DNA from: Rhodospirillales bacterium
GTDB lineage: Bacteria; Pseudomonadota; Alphaproteobacteria; Micavibrionales; Micavibrionaceae
Assembly (NCBI GenBank): GCA_020638285.1
Contig: JACKIV010000001.1
Span: 434,001-498,000, forward strand
Reading direction: 5' to 3'
Length of the DNA stretch: 64,000 nucleotides
Shown here piece by piece: positions 42,506 through 50,432 of the stretch (the stretch's first letter is position 1; each line of letters begins with the position of its first letter). The notes under the pieces were generated by a model. The model was not told the DNA's origin, searched no databases, and was given only the letters and a program-made list of their open reading frames with translations. A program made the position numbers and the translations under genes.

Positions 42506-43501
42506 ATGGAAACGAGAACGCTGGGGTCGTGGGAGGAGTTCCAAGATCAAGTAAGGGAACTTGAGAAAGTTTCCCAAGAAAGGCGGAGCCGTGGCCAAGG
42601 ATTTCAATCCGACTTCATATTCAGGGGCCAGTCATGCGCGATATACGGGCTTCAAAGTACGCTGGAGCGTTATCTGGAGAGGCGTGGCCACAAAGATCTG
42701 GAATTCAGGATAAAGGAGTACTATCAACTCATAAAAGAGATCAAGGCGGAAATAGGATCGCTTTCAGGAAGGACATGGGGTGCTTTAGAAGACGAAGAGA
42801 TTAATAAATTTTGTAACAACAAAAATCTTCGCATGCTTGAGTCTGGCATTCCGGATTTTGGGTATCTTGCCTATCTCAGGCATCATGGGTTTCCTTCTCC
42901 TCTTCTGGACTGGAGCGAATCCCCCTATGTCGCGGCCTTTTTTGCGTTTCAGAATGCGTCTGTGAAGTCAGGAGAAGGCGTATCAGACGAAAGCGGAGCG
43001 GGCGTGGATCGCGGCGATTGCACAGAGACTCAAAAAGATGAAAAGGAGAAGTATGTTCAGATCTTTTGCTACCAAGGGGCCTGTAGCGATAGCGGGACGG
43101 TTGGAGACGCGCGTATTTACTCGACAAGCGAGATGATTCTACCTGCACAAATACACGAGAGACATTTCAGGCAAAGAGCTTGCTACACCCTTGCCAAGGA
43201 AGGCGAGTTTTTTACATCCTTCGAAACGGCAGAGGCCGCATCGTTTCAAGAAAGGTCCGAATTGGAAGCGGAAGGAGAACCAAGTGGAAAAGGTGAGAAG
43301 GTCATCGGGTACAGGATTCCGAAAACAGAACGCCAAAAAGTCCTTACGTATCTCGATCAATATAACCTCAATGCTTTTACGCTATTCGGGACGGAAGATG
43401 CGTTGATGGAAACCATCGCCTTCCGGGAATTTTCTGAGTTAGAAAAACGTAAATCCAGTTTACAAAAGGTTGCAGGGCCGCAATTGGAGGCGGCGGAATA
43501 A
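42506..43501 (+). CDS. FRG-domain protein, probably horizontally acquired
   Basis: A 331-residue soluble protein with a complete FRG domain: DFIFRGQS (residues 36-43), YLAYLRHHGFPSPLLDWSES PYVAAFFAF (near 115-143), and LNAFTLFGTEDALMETIAFREF near the C-terminus. FRG domains occur in predicted nucleases or toxins and in some phage-defence loci, but their activity is not established. Arg is often AGG/AGA and Ile often ATA, unlike the flanking genes, suggesting transfer. GGGAG lies about 8 bases before the ATG. No partner antitoxin, methylase or ATPase gene lies next to it. Confidence 0.85.
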   Translation: METRTLGSWEEFQDQVRELEKVSQERRSRGQGFQSDFIFRGQSCAIYGLQSTLERYLERRGHKDLEFRIKEYYQLIKEIKAEIGSLSGRTWGALEDEEINKFCNNKNLRMLESGIPDFGYLAYLRHHGFPSPLLDWSESPYVAAFFAFQNASVKSGEGVSDESGAGVDRGDCTETQKDEKEKYVQIFCYQGACSDSGTVGDARIYSTSEMILPAQIHERHFRQRACYTLAKEGEFFTSFETAEAASFQERSELEAEGEPSGKGEKVIGYRIPKTERQKVLTYLDQYNLNAFTLFGTEDALMETIAFREFSELEKRKSSLQKVAGPQLEAAE

Positions 43502-43521
43502 CACTTTGAAAGGCAATTCAG

Positions 43522-44664
43522 ATGATCTATAAAATCGCTCTCCTCCCCGGCGATGGGATCGGCCCCGAAGTGATGGCGCAGGTGCGCAGGCTCATCGCGC
43601 ACATGGAAAAATCGGGCGATATCCGTTTTGAGGTATGGGAAGACGTGATCGGGGGCGCCGCGATTGATGCCTATGGCGCGCCTCTGGCGGACGATACGCT
43701 GGAAACGTGCCGGTCTGCCGGGACGGTTTTGATGGGCGCGGTGGGCGGGCCGAAATGGGACAAGGTGGAGTATTCCATTCGCCCGGAGGCCGGGTTGCTT
43801 CGCCTTCGCAAGGAACTGGATCTGTTTGCGAATCTGCGTCCGGCGATTGTGTTCGATGCCCTGATCGACGCATCGACCCTCAAGCCCGAAGTCGTGCGAG
43901 GTCTGGATATCCTGATCGTCCGAGAATTGACCGGCGGGGTCTATTTCGGCCAGCCGCGGGGGATCGAGGATCTGGGCGGCGGCGAGCGGCGCGGGGTCAA
44001 TACGCAAGTCTATACGACCATGGAAATCCGGCGCGTGGGCCGCGTGGCGTTTGACATGGCGCGGCTGCGATCTGGCCGCGTGACGTCTGCCGAAAAAGCC
44101 AACGTGATGGAATCGGGGAAGTTATGGCGCGAGGATATCACCGCGCTGCACGCCGCCGAATATGCGGATGTGGCTTTGTCGCACATGTATGCCGATAACT
44201 GCGCGATGCAGCTTTTGCGCAATCCGCGGCAATTCGATGTGATCGTGACGGATAACCTGTTCGGGGATATTTTATCCGATGAGGCGGCCATGCTGACGGG
44301 GTCCCTGGGGATGCTGCCTTCGGCGTCTCTTGGAGCGGCGGACGAAAAAGGGCGGCGGATGGCGCTGTACGAGCCGGTTCACGGGTCGGCGCCAGATATC
44401 GCCGGGCAGGACAAAGCCAATCCTCTGGCCGCGATCCTGTCCTTTGCCATGGCGCTGCGCTATTCCTTTGACCGGGGCGATCTGGCCGATCGTGTTGAGG
44501 ATGCCGTGCGCGCGGTTCTGAGCGCGGGGATCCGTACGGCGGACATTATGGCCGACGGATGCCGCTGCGTCGGAACGCAGGCAATGGGCGATGCGGTGAT
44601 TGAGGCGCTCGCCACAAACGAGGCGCGAGCCTCATACGATAGCACCCGGACGGCAAAAAAATAG
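43522..44664 (+). CDS. leuB: 3-isopropylmalate dehydrogenase
   Basis: LeuB oxidatively decarboxylates 3-isopropylmalate with NAD in leucine synthesis. The 380-residue protein has LLPGDGIGPEVMAQ at the N-terminus, MGAVGGPKWDKV, and the catalytic/metal segment TDNLFGDILSDEAAML, ending with HGSAPDIAGQDKANPLAAIL. It is slightly longer than usual at the C-terminus. leuC and leuD are not in the window. Confidence 0.95.
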   Translation: MIYKIALLPGDGIGPEVMAQVRRLIAHMEKSGDIRFEVWEDVIGGAAIDAYGAPLADDTLETCRSAGTVLMGAVGGPKWDKVEYSIRPEAGLLRLRKELDLFANLRPAIVFDALIDASTLKPEVVRGLDILIVRELTGGVYFGQPRGIEDLGGGERRGVNTQVYTTMEIRRVGRVAFDMARLRSGRVTSAEKANVMESGKLWREDITALHAAEYADVALSHMYADNCAMQLLRNPRQFDVIVTDNLFGDILSDEAAMLTGSLGMLPSASLGAADEKGRRMALYEPVHGSAPDIAGQDKANPLAAILSFAMALRYSFDRGDLADRVEDAVRAVLSAGIRTADIMADGCRCVGTQAMGDAVIEALATNEARASYDSTRTAKK

Positions 44665-44721
44665 CGGGAAAACTTTTTATGCCCCCTTTGCATGGGGACG
44701 CAAAGCCGTATACTCAGGGAC

Positions 44722-45600
44722 ATGATGCGCGCCGAAAGCCTTGCTGTTCCGCGAAAGACTCCGTTTTCCATGCCTGTGTCCGGAAATCCGGATGCCGGGG
44801 ACTCGCGTTTCGTTTGTCTGGGCGCGCCGCGCCGGATCTGGGCGGTGTCGGCCATTCATGCGGATTGCTGGCGGCTGTGCCAGTTGCACGATGCGCTGTA
44901 TGCGCGGTTCCGGCCCGGCGATCGCCTCGTCTATACCGGAAATTACACGGGATTTGGCCCCAAGCCCATTGAAACGATTGATGAAATTTTAGGGTTTCGA
45001 CGGTCTATCCTGTCTATTTCCGGGGTTCTGGCCAGCGATATTGTTTATCTGCGCGGGATGCAGGAGGAGATGGGCCAGAAGCTGCTCCAGCTTCAATTTG
45101 CGCCCAATCCGCCGGATGTTTTGCGCTGGATGCTCGAAAACGGAATGGACGGAACGCTGTCGGCCTATGGCTTTTCGGGGCGCGATGGGATCGGTTTTGC
45201 GCGCGTGGGGGTTGTCGCCTTGACGCATTGGACGATCCGGATTCACAAGGCGATTCGGGCGCATCCGGGGCATGAGATCTTTGCGACGGTTCTGCGCCGC
45301 GCGGCCTATACGAGCGAATCTGCGCCGCATCCTCTTTTATTTGTTCATGCGGGGATTGACCCGTCCAAGCCTTTGGTGGCTCAGAATGACAGTTTCTGGT
45401 GGGGCGCGCGGGATTTTGACCGGATGGATCGCCCGTACCAAAATTATGATAAAATCGTCCGGGGATATGATCCCCTGCGCGGCGGAGTGCGGGTCGATAC
45501 GATGCGGGCAACGCTGGACGGGGGCTGCGGTTTCGGCGGCCCTCTTGTCTGCGCCGGGTTTGACCAGAGTGGCCAGATTTTTGATCTGATCAGGGCGTAG
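44722..45600 (+). CDS. PPP-phosphatase-like protein without metal ligands
   Basis: A 292-residue protein that can be laid over the PPP metallophosphatase pattern, but with the key residues changed. GDxHG is AIHAD, GDxxDRG is GNYTGFG, and GNHE is GMQEEM. The later LLFVHAGIDPSKPLVAQNDSFWWGARDF segment is close to the normal family. A catalytic phosphatase is unlikely. The pattern YTGNYTGFGPKPIETIDEIL and the GGCGFGGPLVCAGFD end may define a distinct subfamily. Start chosen at 44722, after AGGGAC; an ATG at 44692 is possible. Confidence 0.7.
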   Translation: MMRAESLAVPRKTPFSMPVSGNPDAGDSRFVCLGAPRRIWAVSAIHADCWRLCQLHDALYARFRPGDRLVYTGNYTGFGPKPIETIDEILGFRRSILSISGVLASDIVYLRGMQEEMGQKLLQLQFAPNPPDVLRWMLENGMDGTLSAYGFSGRDGIGFARVGVVALTHWTIRIHKAIRAHPGHEIFATVLRRAAYTSESAPHPLLFVHAGIDPSKPLVAQNDSFWWGARDFDRMDRPYQNYDKIVRGYDPLRGGVRVDTMRATLDGGCGFGGPLVCAGFDQSGQIFDLIRA

Positions 45601-45609
45601 AGTCTGTTT

Positions 45610-46182
45610 TCATTGCTCGATTTCAATGTCGGCGACTTCCAGTCCCTTGGGGGCGCTCCGCACGCCGATTCGGACCCGTTGCCCGGTGGTCAGGGTGGAG
45701 AGTCCCGCCCGATCCAGGCAGCTCTTATGGATAAAAACGTCCTGTTTTCCATCGTCGGGAACGATGAAGCCAAAGCCCTTTTCCGGCTTGTACCATTTGA
45801 CGGAGCCGGTCAGTCTTTCAAGCGGGCCGGAGGCGGGGGTGTGAGTGGCATCGGAACGGGTACCGTAGGCGTTGTTCTGGCCTGTTCCATAGGGAGAAAG
45901 GCGGGCGCCTCCGCCAGACGGGGTGCCCTTGGAGTGGATTTCGAGGACGGAATCGACCTGAGGGCCTTTGGGTCCGGAACCGATGGTGCAGACGATTTGT
46001 GCGCCTTCGCCGAGAGTGTCCACGCCGACTTGTCGTAAAACGGTAATGTGCAGGAAAGCGTCTGTATTGTGGCCTTCGGGGACGACGAACCCGAATCCCT
46101 TGGTGTCATTGAACCATTTGACTGTTGCCCGGACGGGGAGGCTTGTGCTGTGCGCGTCGAAATTCCGATCTGAATAGGACAT
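45610..46182 (-). CDS. Double cold-shock-domain protein
   Basis: A 190-residue protein with two cold-shock domains: ATVKWFNDTKGFGFVVPEGH (residues about 19-38) and SVKWYKPEKGFGFIVPDDGK (about 124-143), each with the RNP1-like KGFGF motif and a matching FLHIT or FIHKS (RNP2-like). A Gly/Ser/Thr-rich linker joins them. Two-CSD proteins are typical of alphaproteobacteria and act as RNA chaperones. It converges on the phosphatase-like gene with nine bases between the stops. The ATG at 46182 gives MSYSDRN; an upstream start is rejected. Confidence 0.9.
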   Translation of the reverse strand: MSYSDRNFDAHSTSLPVRATVKWFNDTKGFGFVVPEGHNTDAFLHITVLRQVGVDTLGEGAQIVCTIGSGPKGPQVDSVLEIHSKGTPSGGGARLSPYGTGQNNAYGTRSDATHTPASGPLERLTGSVKWYKPEKGFGFIVPDDGKQDVFIHKSCLDRAGLSTLTTGQRVRIGVRSAPKGLEVADIEIEQ

Positions 46183-46509
46183 GGCTCTGAAAATCCCTGA
46201 GAGGCGAATATTTCCTTCCGGAGCATAAAACCCCACTCCCGTCCATCTTCAAAAAGAAGAAAGACAGTCCCCTTCATCATGACTCAAAATGGGTTGGAAA
46301 TCCAGTCCCGAGGAAAAATCGGATATTTAGCTGGCCATATTGTTTTTTATCATGGGTGTGGCGCAACAGAAAAATTTCTCAAAAGGCTCTACACATTAAG
46401 GATGGCGCATGATAATCTTGATTTGTCGTCCTTATTTGTGGTTCTCCACAGGTTTTCGTAATTAAAAATAACCGCATCTTCAGGCGGTTGGCCGAAGGTC
46501 TCTCGCGTT
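46183..46509. other. Non-coding divergent region before rpe
   Basis: This 327-base region separates the cold-shock gene from rpe. It is likely to hold the promoters of both and the 5' leader of the cold-shock mRNA, which is often long and structured in such genes. It contains AT-rich patches and one hairpin with a T-run on the minus strand (46464-46489). A 60-codon plus-strand frame (46279-46461) has no ribosome site and looks spurious. Confidence 0.4.
46464..46489 (-). terminator. Weak terminator-like hairpin upstream of the cold-shock gene
   Basis: On the minus strand AACCGC, an 8-base loop, GCGGTT and then A and five T. The stem is only six pairs. No minus-strand gene precedes it, so it may belong to a leader or to antisense transcription. 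Confidence 0.3.
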
Positions 46510-47178
46510 ATGTCCGTTTCCCGTCCCGTTAAAATCGCTCCGTCCATTCTCTCTGCCGACTTCGCTCGGTTGGGCGAGGCGGTGCGCGCGGTAGACGAGG
46601 CCGGGGCGGATTATATCCATATTGATGTCATGGACGGGCATTTCGTCCCAAATCTGACCATTGGCCCGGCGGTTGTGGGGGCTTTGCGGCCTTTCAGCCG
46701 TAAGCCTTTCGACGTTCATCTGATGGTGGCGCCCGTGGACCCGATGCTGGAGTCCTTTGCGAAGGCAGGGGCCGATATCCTCACGGTTCACCCGGAGTCC
46801 GGCCCGCATCTTCACCGCACGCTTCAGACTATCCGGGGGCTTGGGAAAAAAGCGGGTGTGGCGCTCAATCCTGCGACGCCTGTGACGGTGCTTGATCATG
46901 TTCTGGATCTGGTCGATCTGGTTCTGGTCATGACGGTCAATCCGGGTTTTGGCGGGCAGGCGTTTTTACCGCTTGTGGATAAAATTCAGGCTGTCCGGGC
47001 CAGAATTACGGCAACAGGCCGGGCCATTGATCTGGAGGTCGATGGCGGAATCAATCCCGAAACCGCCCGCGCGGCGGTGGAGGCGGGGGCGGATGTTCTG
47101 GTTGCGGGATCTTCTGTCTTCCGGGGGGATTCGTCCCTGTATGCCGCCAATATTCAAGTTTTGCGGAGCGTATCATGA
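46510..47178 (+). CDS. rpe: Ribulose-phosphate 3-epimerase
   Basis: Rpe interconverts ribulose-5-phosphate and xylulose-5-phosphate. The 222-residue TIM barrel has IAPSILSADFARLGEAVRAV, YIHIDVMDGHFVPNLTIGP, VMTVNPGFGGQAF and LEVDGGINPETA, all catalytic or metal-binding segments. The stop overlaps the start of the heparinase-family gene by four bases (ATGA), a common alphaproteobacterial pair. Confidence 0.97.
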   Translation: MSVSRPVKIAPSILSADFARLGEAVRAVDEAGADYIHIDVMDGHFVPNLTIGPAVVGALRPFSRKPFDVHLMVAPVDPMLESFAKAGADILTVHPESGPHLHRTLQTIRGLGKKAGVALNPATPVTVLDHVLDLVDLVLVMTVNPGFGGQAFLPLVDKIQAVRARITATGRAIDLEVDGGINPETARAAVEAGADVLVAGSSVFRGDSSLYAANIQVLRSVS

Positions 47179-48770
47179 CCAGTGGTGCCTTTCTTAATAC
47201 GTTGCGGGATCGGGCTAGCCGTGCGGCGTACGGGAGCTTTTTGTACAACTGGACACTAAAGGGTGCCGTTGCGCCGCGTCTGTTGCTCAAGCCTGCCGAT
47301 CCCTGGCCGGGGAATGCCGATCGGGGACGGTTTCTGTGTACGGAAGTTTTCTCTCCATCGGCTCTTACAGGCATGAGTGTACAGGAACTGCATGCTTTTG
47401 AATGGCTCCGGGATGTTCGGGCTGTGGGGCGCGAGGCGGCGCGTCGTCATGCGCGGACGCTTGTTGAAAGCTGGATCGAACGCTATAATGCGTGGGACGA
47501 ACGGGCGTGGGAGCCGGAAACGACGGGGCGTCGGATTGCGGCCTGGATCGCTCTGTATGACTTTTTTGGCGACAGCGCCGACGAGGAATTTCAGCGCGAT
47601 TTTTTCGACTCCCTGCATCGTCAGGCGCGGCATTTGAGCCGGACAACTCCCGGCATGCTTCACGGAGTAGGGGTCCTGCATGCTGTGCGGGGATTGCTGT
47701 TTGCCGGGCTTGCGCTAGAGGGGTGTGAGTCCTGGGCCGAGCAGGCCGTTACTCTTCTGGCGCGGCATCTGAATCGCCAGAGTCTTGCCGATGGTGGCGT
47801 TGAGTCCCGCTCTCCAACGGATCTTTGTGGAGCTCTGCGGTGTCTGATTGATATTCGCGGCGCGTTGACGGCGGCAGGGCAGCCTGTCCCGGCGGCATTG
47901 CACGGGCGGATTGAAGCGGCGGGACAGGCTTTGCGTTTTTTCCGTCATGGGGACCGGGGGCTTGCCTTGTTCAATGGAGCGCAGGAAGGGGATGCTGCCT
48001 TGCTTGATGCGCTTGTGACTCAGTCGGGGGCGAGCGGGAGAATCCTGCGCACTTTGCCCCGTATGGGGTACGAGCGGGTAATGTCCGGCAAGGGAATCCT
48101 GATCGTTGATGTGGGGGGATCTCCCGCGTGGCCTGAAGACGGCGCGGCTCATGCTGCCCCTTTGGCATTTGAATTTGGATATGGGCGGGACAGGGTTTTC
48201 GTGTCGTGTGGATCGGCTCCGGCGCGTCAGGACTGGCGCGATATGTTGCGGGGAACGGCGGCACATACGGCGCTGTCTGTCGATTGCCGGAATGCCTGCG
48301 AGATTCGCGCTGATGGGCATCTGGGGCGCAGACCGGGATCGGTGGTCGCGTCTCGCACGGGTCAGGATGATGCGGCTCTGGTTGAGGCGTCTCACGATGG
48401 GTATGTCCCGGTTAATGGAATGGTGCATCGGCGGCGTCTCTATCTGGGAAATCGGGGGCAGGATCTGCGCGGCGAGGACGCTCTGGAGGCTACCATCGGG
48501 CTGTCTCGTTCGGCGGAAGTAACCGCTCGTTTCCATCTCCATCCTTCGGTTGCTGCCTCCTTAACCAGCAGTGGGGCAGATGTTTTGCTTCGTCTTCCGG
48601 GCGGGAGTGGCTGGCGGTTCCAGCAATCCGGGGCGCGTTTGTCTTTGGAGACAAGTGTTTATGTGGGGGACGGGGCAACGCTTCGTAAAACCCGTCAGAT
48701 CGTTCTGTCCGCTCCGATGGAGTCTGATCGTTTGTGCCTGAAGTGGGCCTTGCGGAAAGAGGATTCGTAA
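47175..48770 (+). CDS. Heparinase II/III family protein
   Basis: A 531-residue protein with an N-terminal alpha/alpha toroid (WERYNAWDERAWEPETTGRR IAAW region, near residue 105-125) and a C-terminal beta-rich domain (from about 300), the plan of the heparinase II/III family, polysaccharide lyases. Its position after rpe is typical for alphaproteobacteria, where a close relative usually sits between rpe and purH; purH is not here. There is no signal peptide. The substrate and activity are unknown. Confidence 0.8.
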   Translation: MTSGAFLNTLRDRASRAAYGSFLYNWTLKGAVAPRLLLKPADPWPGNADRGRFLCTEVFSPSALTGMSVQELHAFEWLRDVRAVGREAARRHARTLVESWIERYNAWDERAWEPETTGRRIAAWIALYDFFGDSADEEFQRDFFDSLHRQARHLSRTTPGMLHGVGVLHAVRGLLFAGLALEGCESWAEQAVTLLARHLNRQSLADGGVESRSPTDLCGALRCLIDIRGALTAAGQPVPAALHGRIEAAGQALRFFRHGDRGLALFNGAQEGDAALLDALVTQSGASGRILRTLPRMGYERVMSGKGILIVDVGGSPAWPEDGAAHAAPLAFEFGYGRDRVFVSCGSAPARQDWRDMLRGTAAHTALSVDCRNACEIRADGHLGRRPGSVVASRTGQDDAALVEASHDGYVPVNGMVHRRRLYLGNRGQDLRGEDALEATIGLSRSAEVTARFHLHPSVAASLTSSGADVLLRLPGGSGWRFQQSGARLSLETSVYVGDGATLRKTRQIVLSAPMESDRLCLKWALRKEDS

Positions 48771-48783
48771 ATTCACGGGTCAT

Positions 48784-48814
48784 AAAAATCGCCCGGACGC
48801 AAAATCCGGGCGAT
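48784..48814 (-). terminator. Strong rho-independent terminator of the small membrane gene
   Basis: ATCGCCCGGA (48788-48797), a 7-base loop and TCCGGGCGAT (48805-48814) form a 10-pair stem; on the minus strand it is followed by a run of five T. It lies 24 bases after the stop of the gene at 48838-48975 and separates it from the convergent heparinase-family gene. Confidence 0.8.
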
Positions 48815-48837
48815 CAGAGGTGTGATGTTTTTCAGGA

Positions 48838-48975
48838 TCAGGCCGTCAGCCGCGCCGCGTCCGGCCTGACATATGTTTCGTTCCTGTCGGGATTGGATGT
48901 GAAGGCTGTATAAAGGATTGTCCCCAGATACAGCCCGCCATTCAAAGCCAGAACAAACATCAGTGCTGTTATCAT
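48838..48975 (-). CDS. 45-residue small membrane protein
   Basis: A short gene: MITALMFVLALNGGLYLGTI LYTAFTSNPD and then a polar tail ending RPDAARLTA. The first 24 residues form one membrane helix; the tail is charged. A near-perfect ribosome site GGGAGGA lies eight bases before the ATG, and a strong terminator follows the stop, so this is very probably a real transcription unit. I do not recognise the family. Confidence 0.7.
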   Translation of the reverse strand: MITALMFVLALNGGLYLGTILYTAFTSNPDRNETYVRPDAARLTA

Positions 48976-49359
48976 TTTTATGTCCTCCCACACACGGTTT
49001 TTTTGTCGTTGACAGAAGGGATGTTGCCATAATTTTTTCGAAAATTCAATGTTTTTTGAATAAAAACAAAGCGTTAATCATGATTCCGTGAGTTTAGGAA
49101 AGGAAAAGGGAAACTTGAGAATATGAAAAGAAGGCTTCGAGGATGTTCGCAAGAATGGCCTGTTTTGTTTTTATATTCTTTGAAACAAACAAAATAAGCA
49201 ATTATATTTTATTTTTATTGTCAAGATATTGATTTTTATAAGAAATAAGCGGTTTGTACGTGGGTTTCATAATGGACAAGGATGGCAAACCCCCGCTCAT
49301 CCGGGAAAAGGGCGATGCCGCTCTTGTTCTTGTTCTGATGAGAATGCGCCTGAAAACAT
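48976..49359. other. AT-rich non-coding gap
   Basis: This 384-base stretch lies between the small membrane gene and mreC. The part from about 49020 to 49260 is markedly AT-rich, with A- and T-runs and an inverted repeat ATTCAA...TTGAAT around 49045-49065. No convincing gene is present: a 24-codon frame near 49123 and a 45-codon frame at 49272 that runs into the mreC end look spurious. It probably includes the promoter of the small gene. Confidence 0.45.
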
Positions 49360-50238
49360 TCACTCTGTTTGAGCGTTTCTTACCAGATAGGGATTTTCGG
49401 GGATATTGACGATTCGAACGTGGACCAGCCTTCCTGTTTCGGAAAACAGACGGACATGGCGCTTTCCATCCGGCCCCAGCGCGATGGAGCCGACTGGAAG
49501 GCCAGGCGGGAAGGCGCCTCCATCTCCCGATGTGACAACCCGCGCGCCCTCGGGAACGGCGCTGTCCGGGGGGAGGTACATCAAAACAGGCAGATCCGCA
49601 TTGGTCCCGGCCAGAATGGCTCGTTGACGGCTGCCCTCGACCAGAACAGGCACGCGGGCATTGATGTCGGTCAACAGGACGATGCGGGCTGTGTTTTCTC
49701 CGGCCTCGACAACCCGGCCCACGAGTCCTTCTCCTGAAACGACAGCCTGCCCTTCCCGGACCCCGTCCCTCGAACCTGCAGAAACCAGAACGCTTTTGAC
49801 ATAGGCATTTCCGGCGTCGGCGATCACGCGGGTTGTAATAAAACTGTAAGCAGGGTCAATCTTGACGTGAAGCAGCTCTTTAAGGGATTGATTTTCTGCC
49901 TGAAAGCGCAAAGCGGTCTGGTACCATTCGCGCAGTCGGACGTTTTCCTGTTCCAGCCGGGTGTTTTCCGCGCGCAATTCTGTCAATCCCGTTACTCCGC
50001 CGACGAAATCGGCCAGATTTTGAAGCGGAAGGCTCACGGTTCCAAGGACCGGGGCGAACAAATCGGACGAGGCTGTTCTTATGCCGGATAGCGCTGCCGG
50101 GCGGAAAACCGAAAAAGCCAGCAAAGCGCAGGAGGCCAGCAACAAGAGAGAGGACGACGCGGCGGCGCTCCACGGCCCAAAAAGAGAGAATCCGGCGGTG
50201 ATTCTGGATTTCGAACGTGGTTTCAAGGCGCAGTCCAC
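49360..50238 (-). CDS. mreC: Rod shape-determining protein MreC
   Basis: MreC is a bitopic membrane protein that links cytoplasmic MreB to periplasmic peptidoglycan synthases. The 292-residue protein has one N-terminal membrane helix (AAASSSLLLLASCALLAFSV near residue 25-45), a coiled coil (LTELRAENTRLEQENVRLRE near 85) and two beta domains (DAGNAYVKSVLVSAGSRDGV, GLVGRVVEAGENTARIVLLT). mreB upstream and mreD downstream, its usual neighbours, are absent. The start is a GTG at 50238 just after a stop, without a good ribosome site. Confidence 0.92.
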   Translation of the reverse strand: MDCALKPRSKSRITAGFSLFGPWSAAASSSLLLLASCALLAFSVFRPAALSGIRTASSDLFAPVLGTVSLPLQNLADFVGGVTGLTELRAENTRLEQENVRLREWYQTALRFQAENQSLKELLHVKIDPAYSFITTRVIADAGNAYVKSVLVSAGSRDGVREGQAVVSGEGLVGRVVEAGENTARIVLLTDINARVPVLVEGSRQRAILAGTNADLPVLMYLPPDSAVPEGARVVTSGDGGAFPPGLPVGSIALGPDGKRHVRLFSETGRLVHVRIVNIPENPYLVRNAQTE

Positions 50239-50432
50239 ACAAAATCAAAAAAACAGAAGTCAGGGCTTATTGCCCTGTTGTTCTGCACGCGATGCCTGAA
50301 AATGAGAGTAAGGCGAAGCCCTGTCATATGCAACAGGCATAACAGGGGTTTGCAGGATATTTTTCAAGTTATCCAGAGGTTATTTTCCGCGAGGACTTGC
50401 CTTTGTCGTCTGACAGTTTTATATCAGGCGTC

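Noticed and set aside
44686..44705. Hairpin CTTTGC...GCAAAG after leuB as terminator
   Set aside because: Only six pairs and no T-run after it.
46279..46461. 60-codon plus-strand frame before rpe
   Set aside because: No ribosome site; lies in the likely leader and promoter region of the cold-shock gene.
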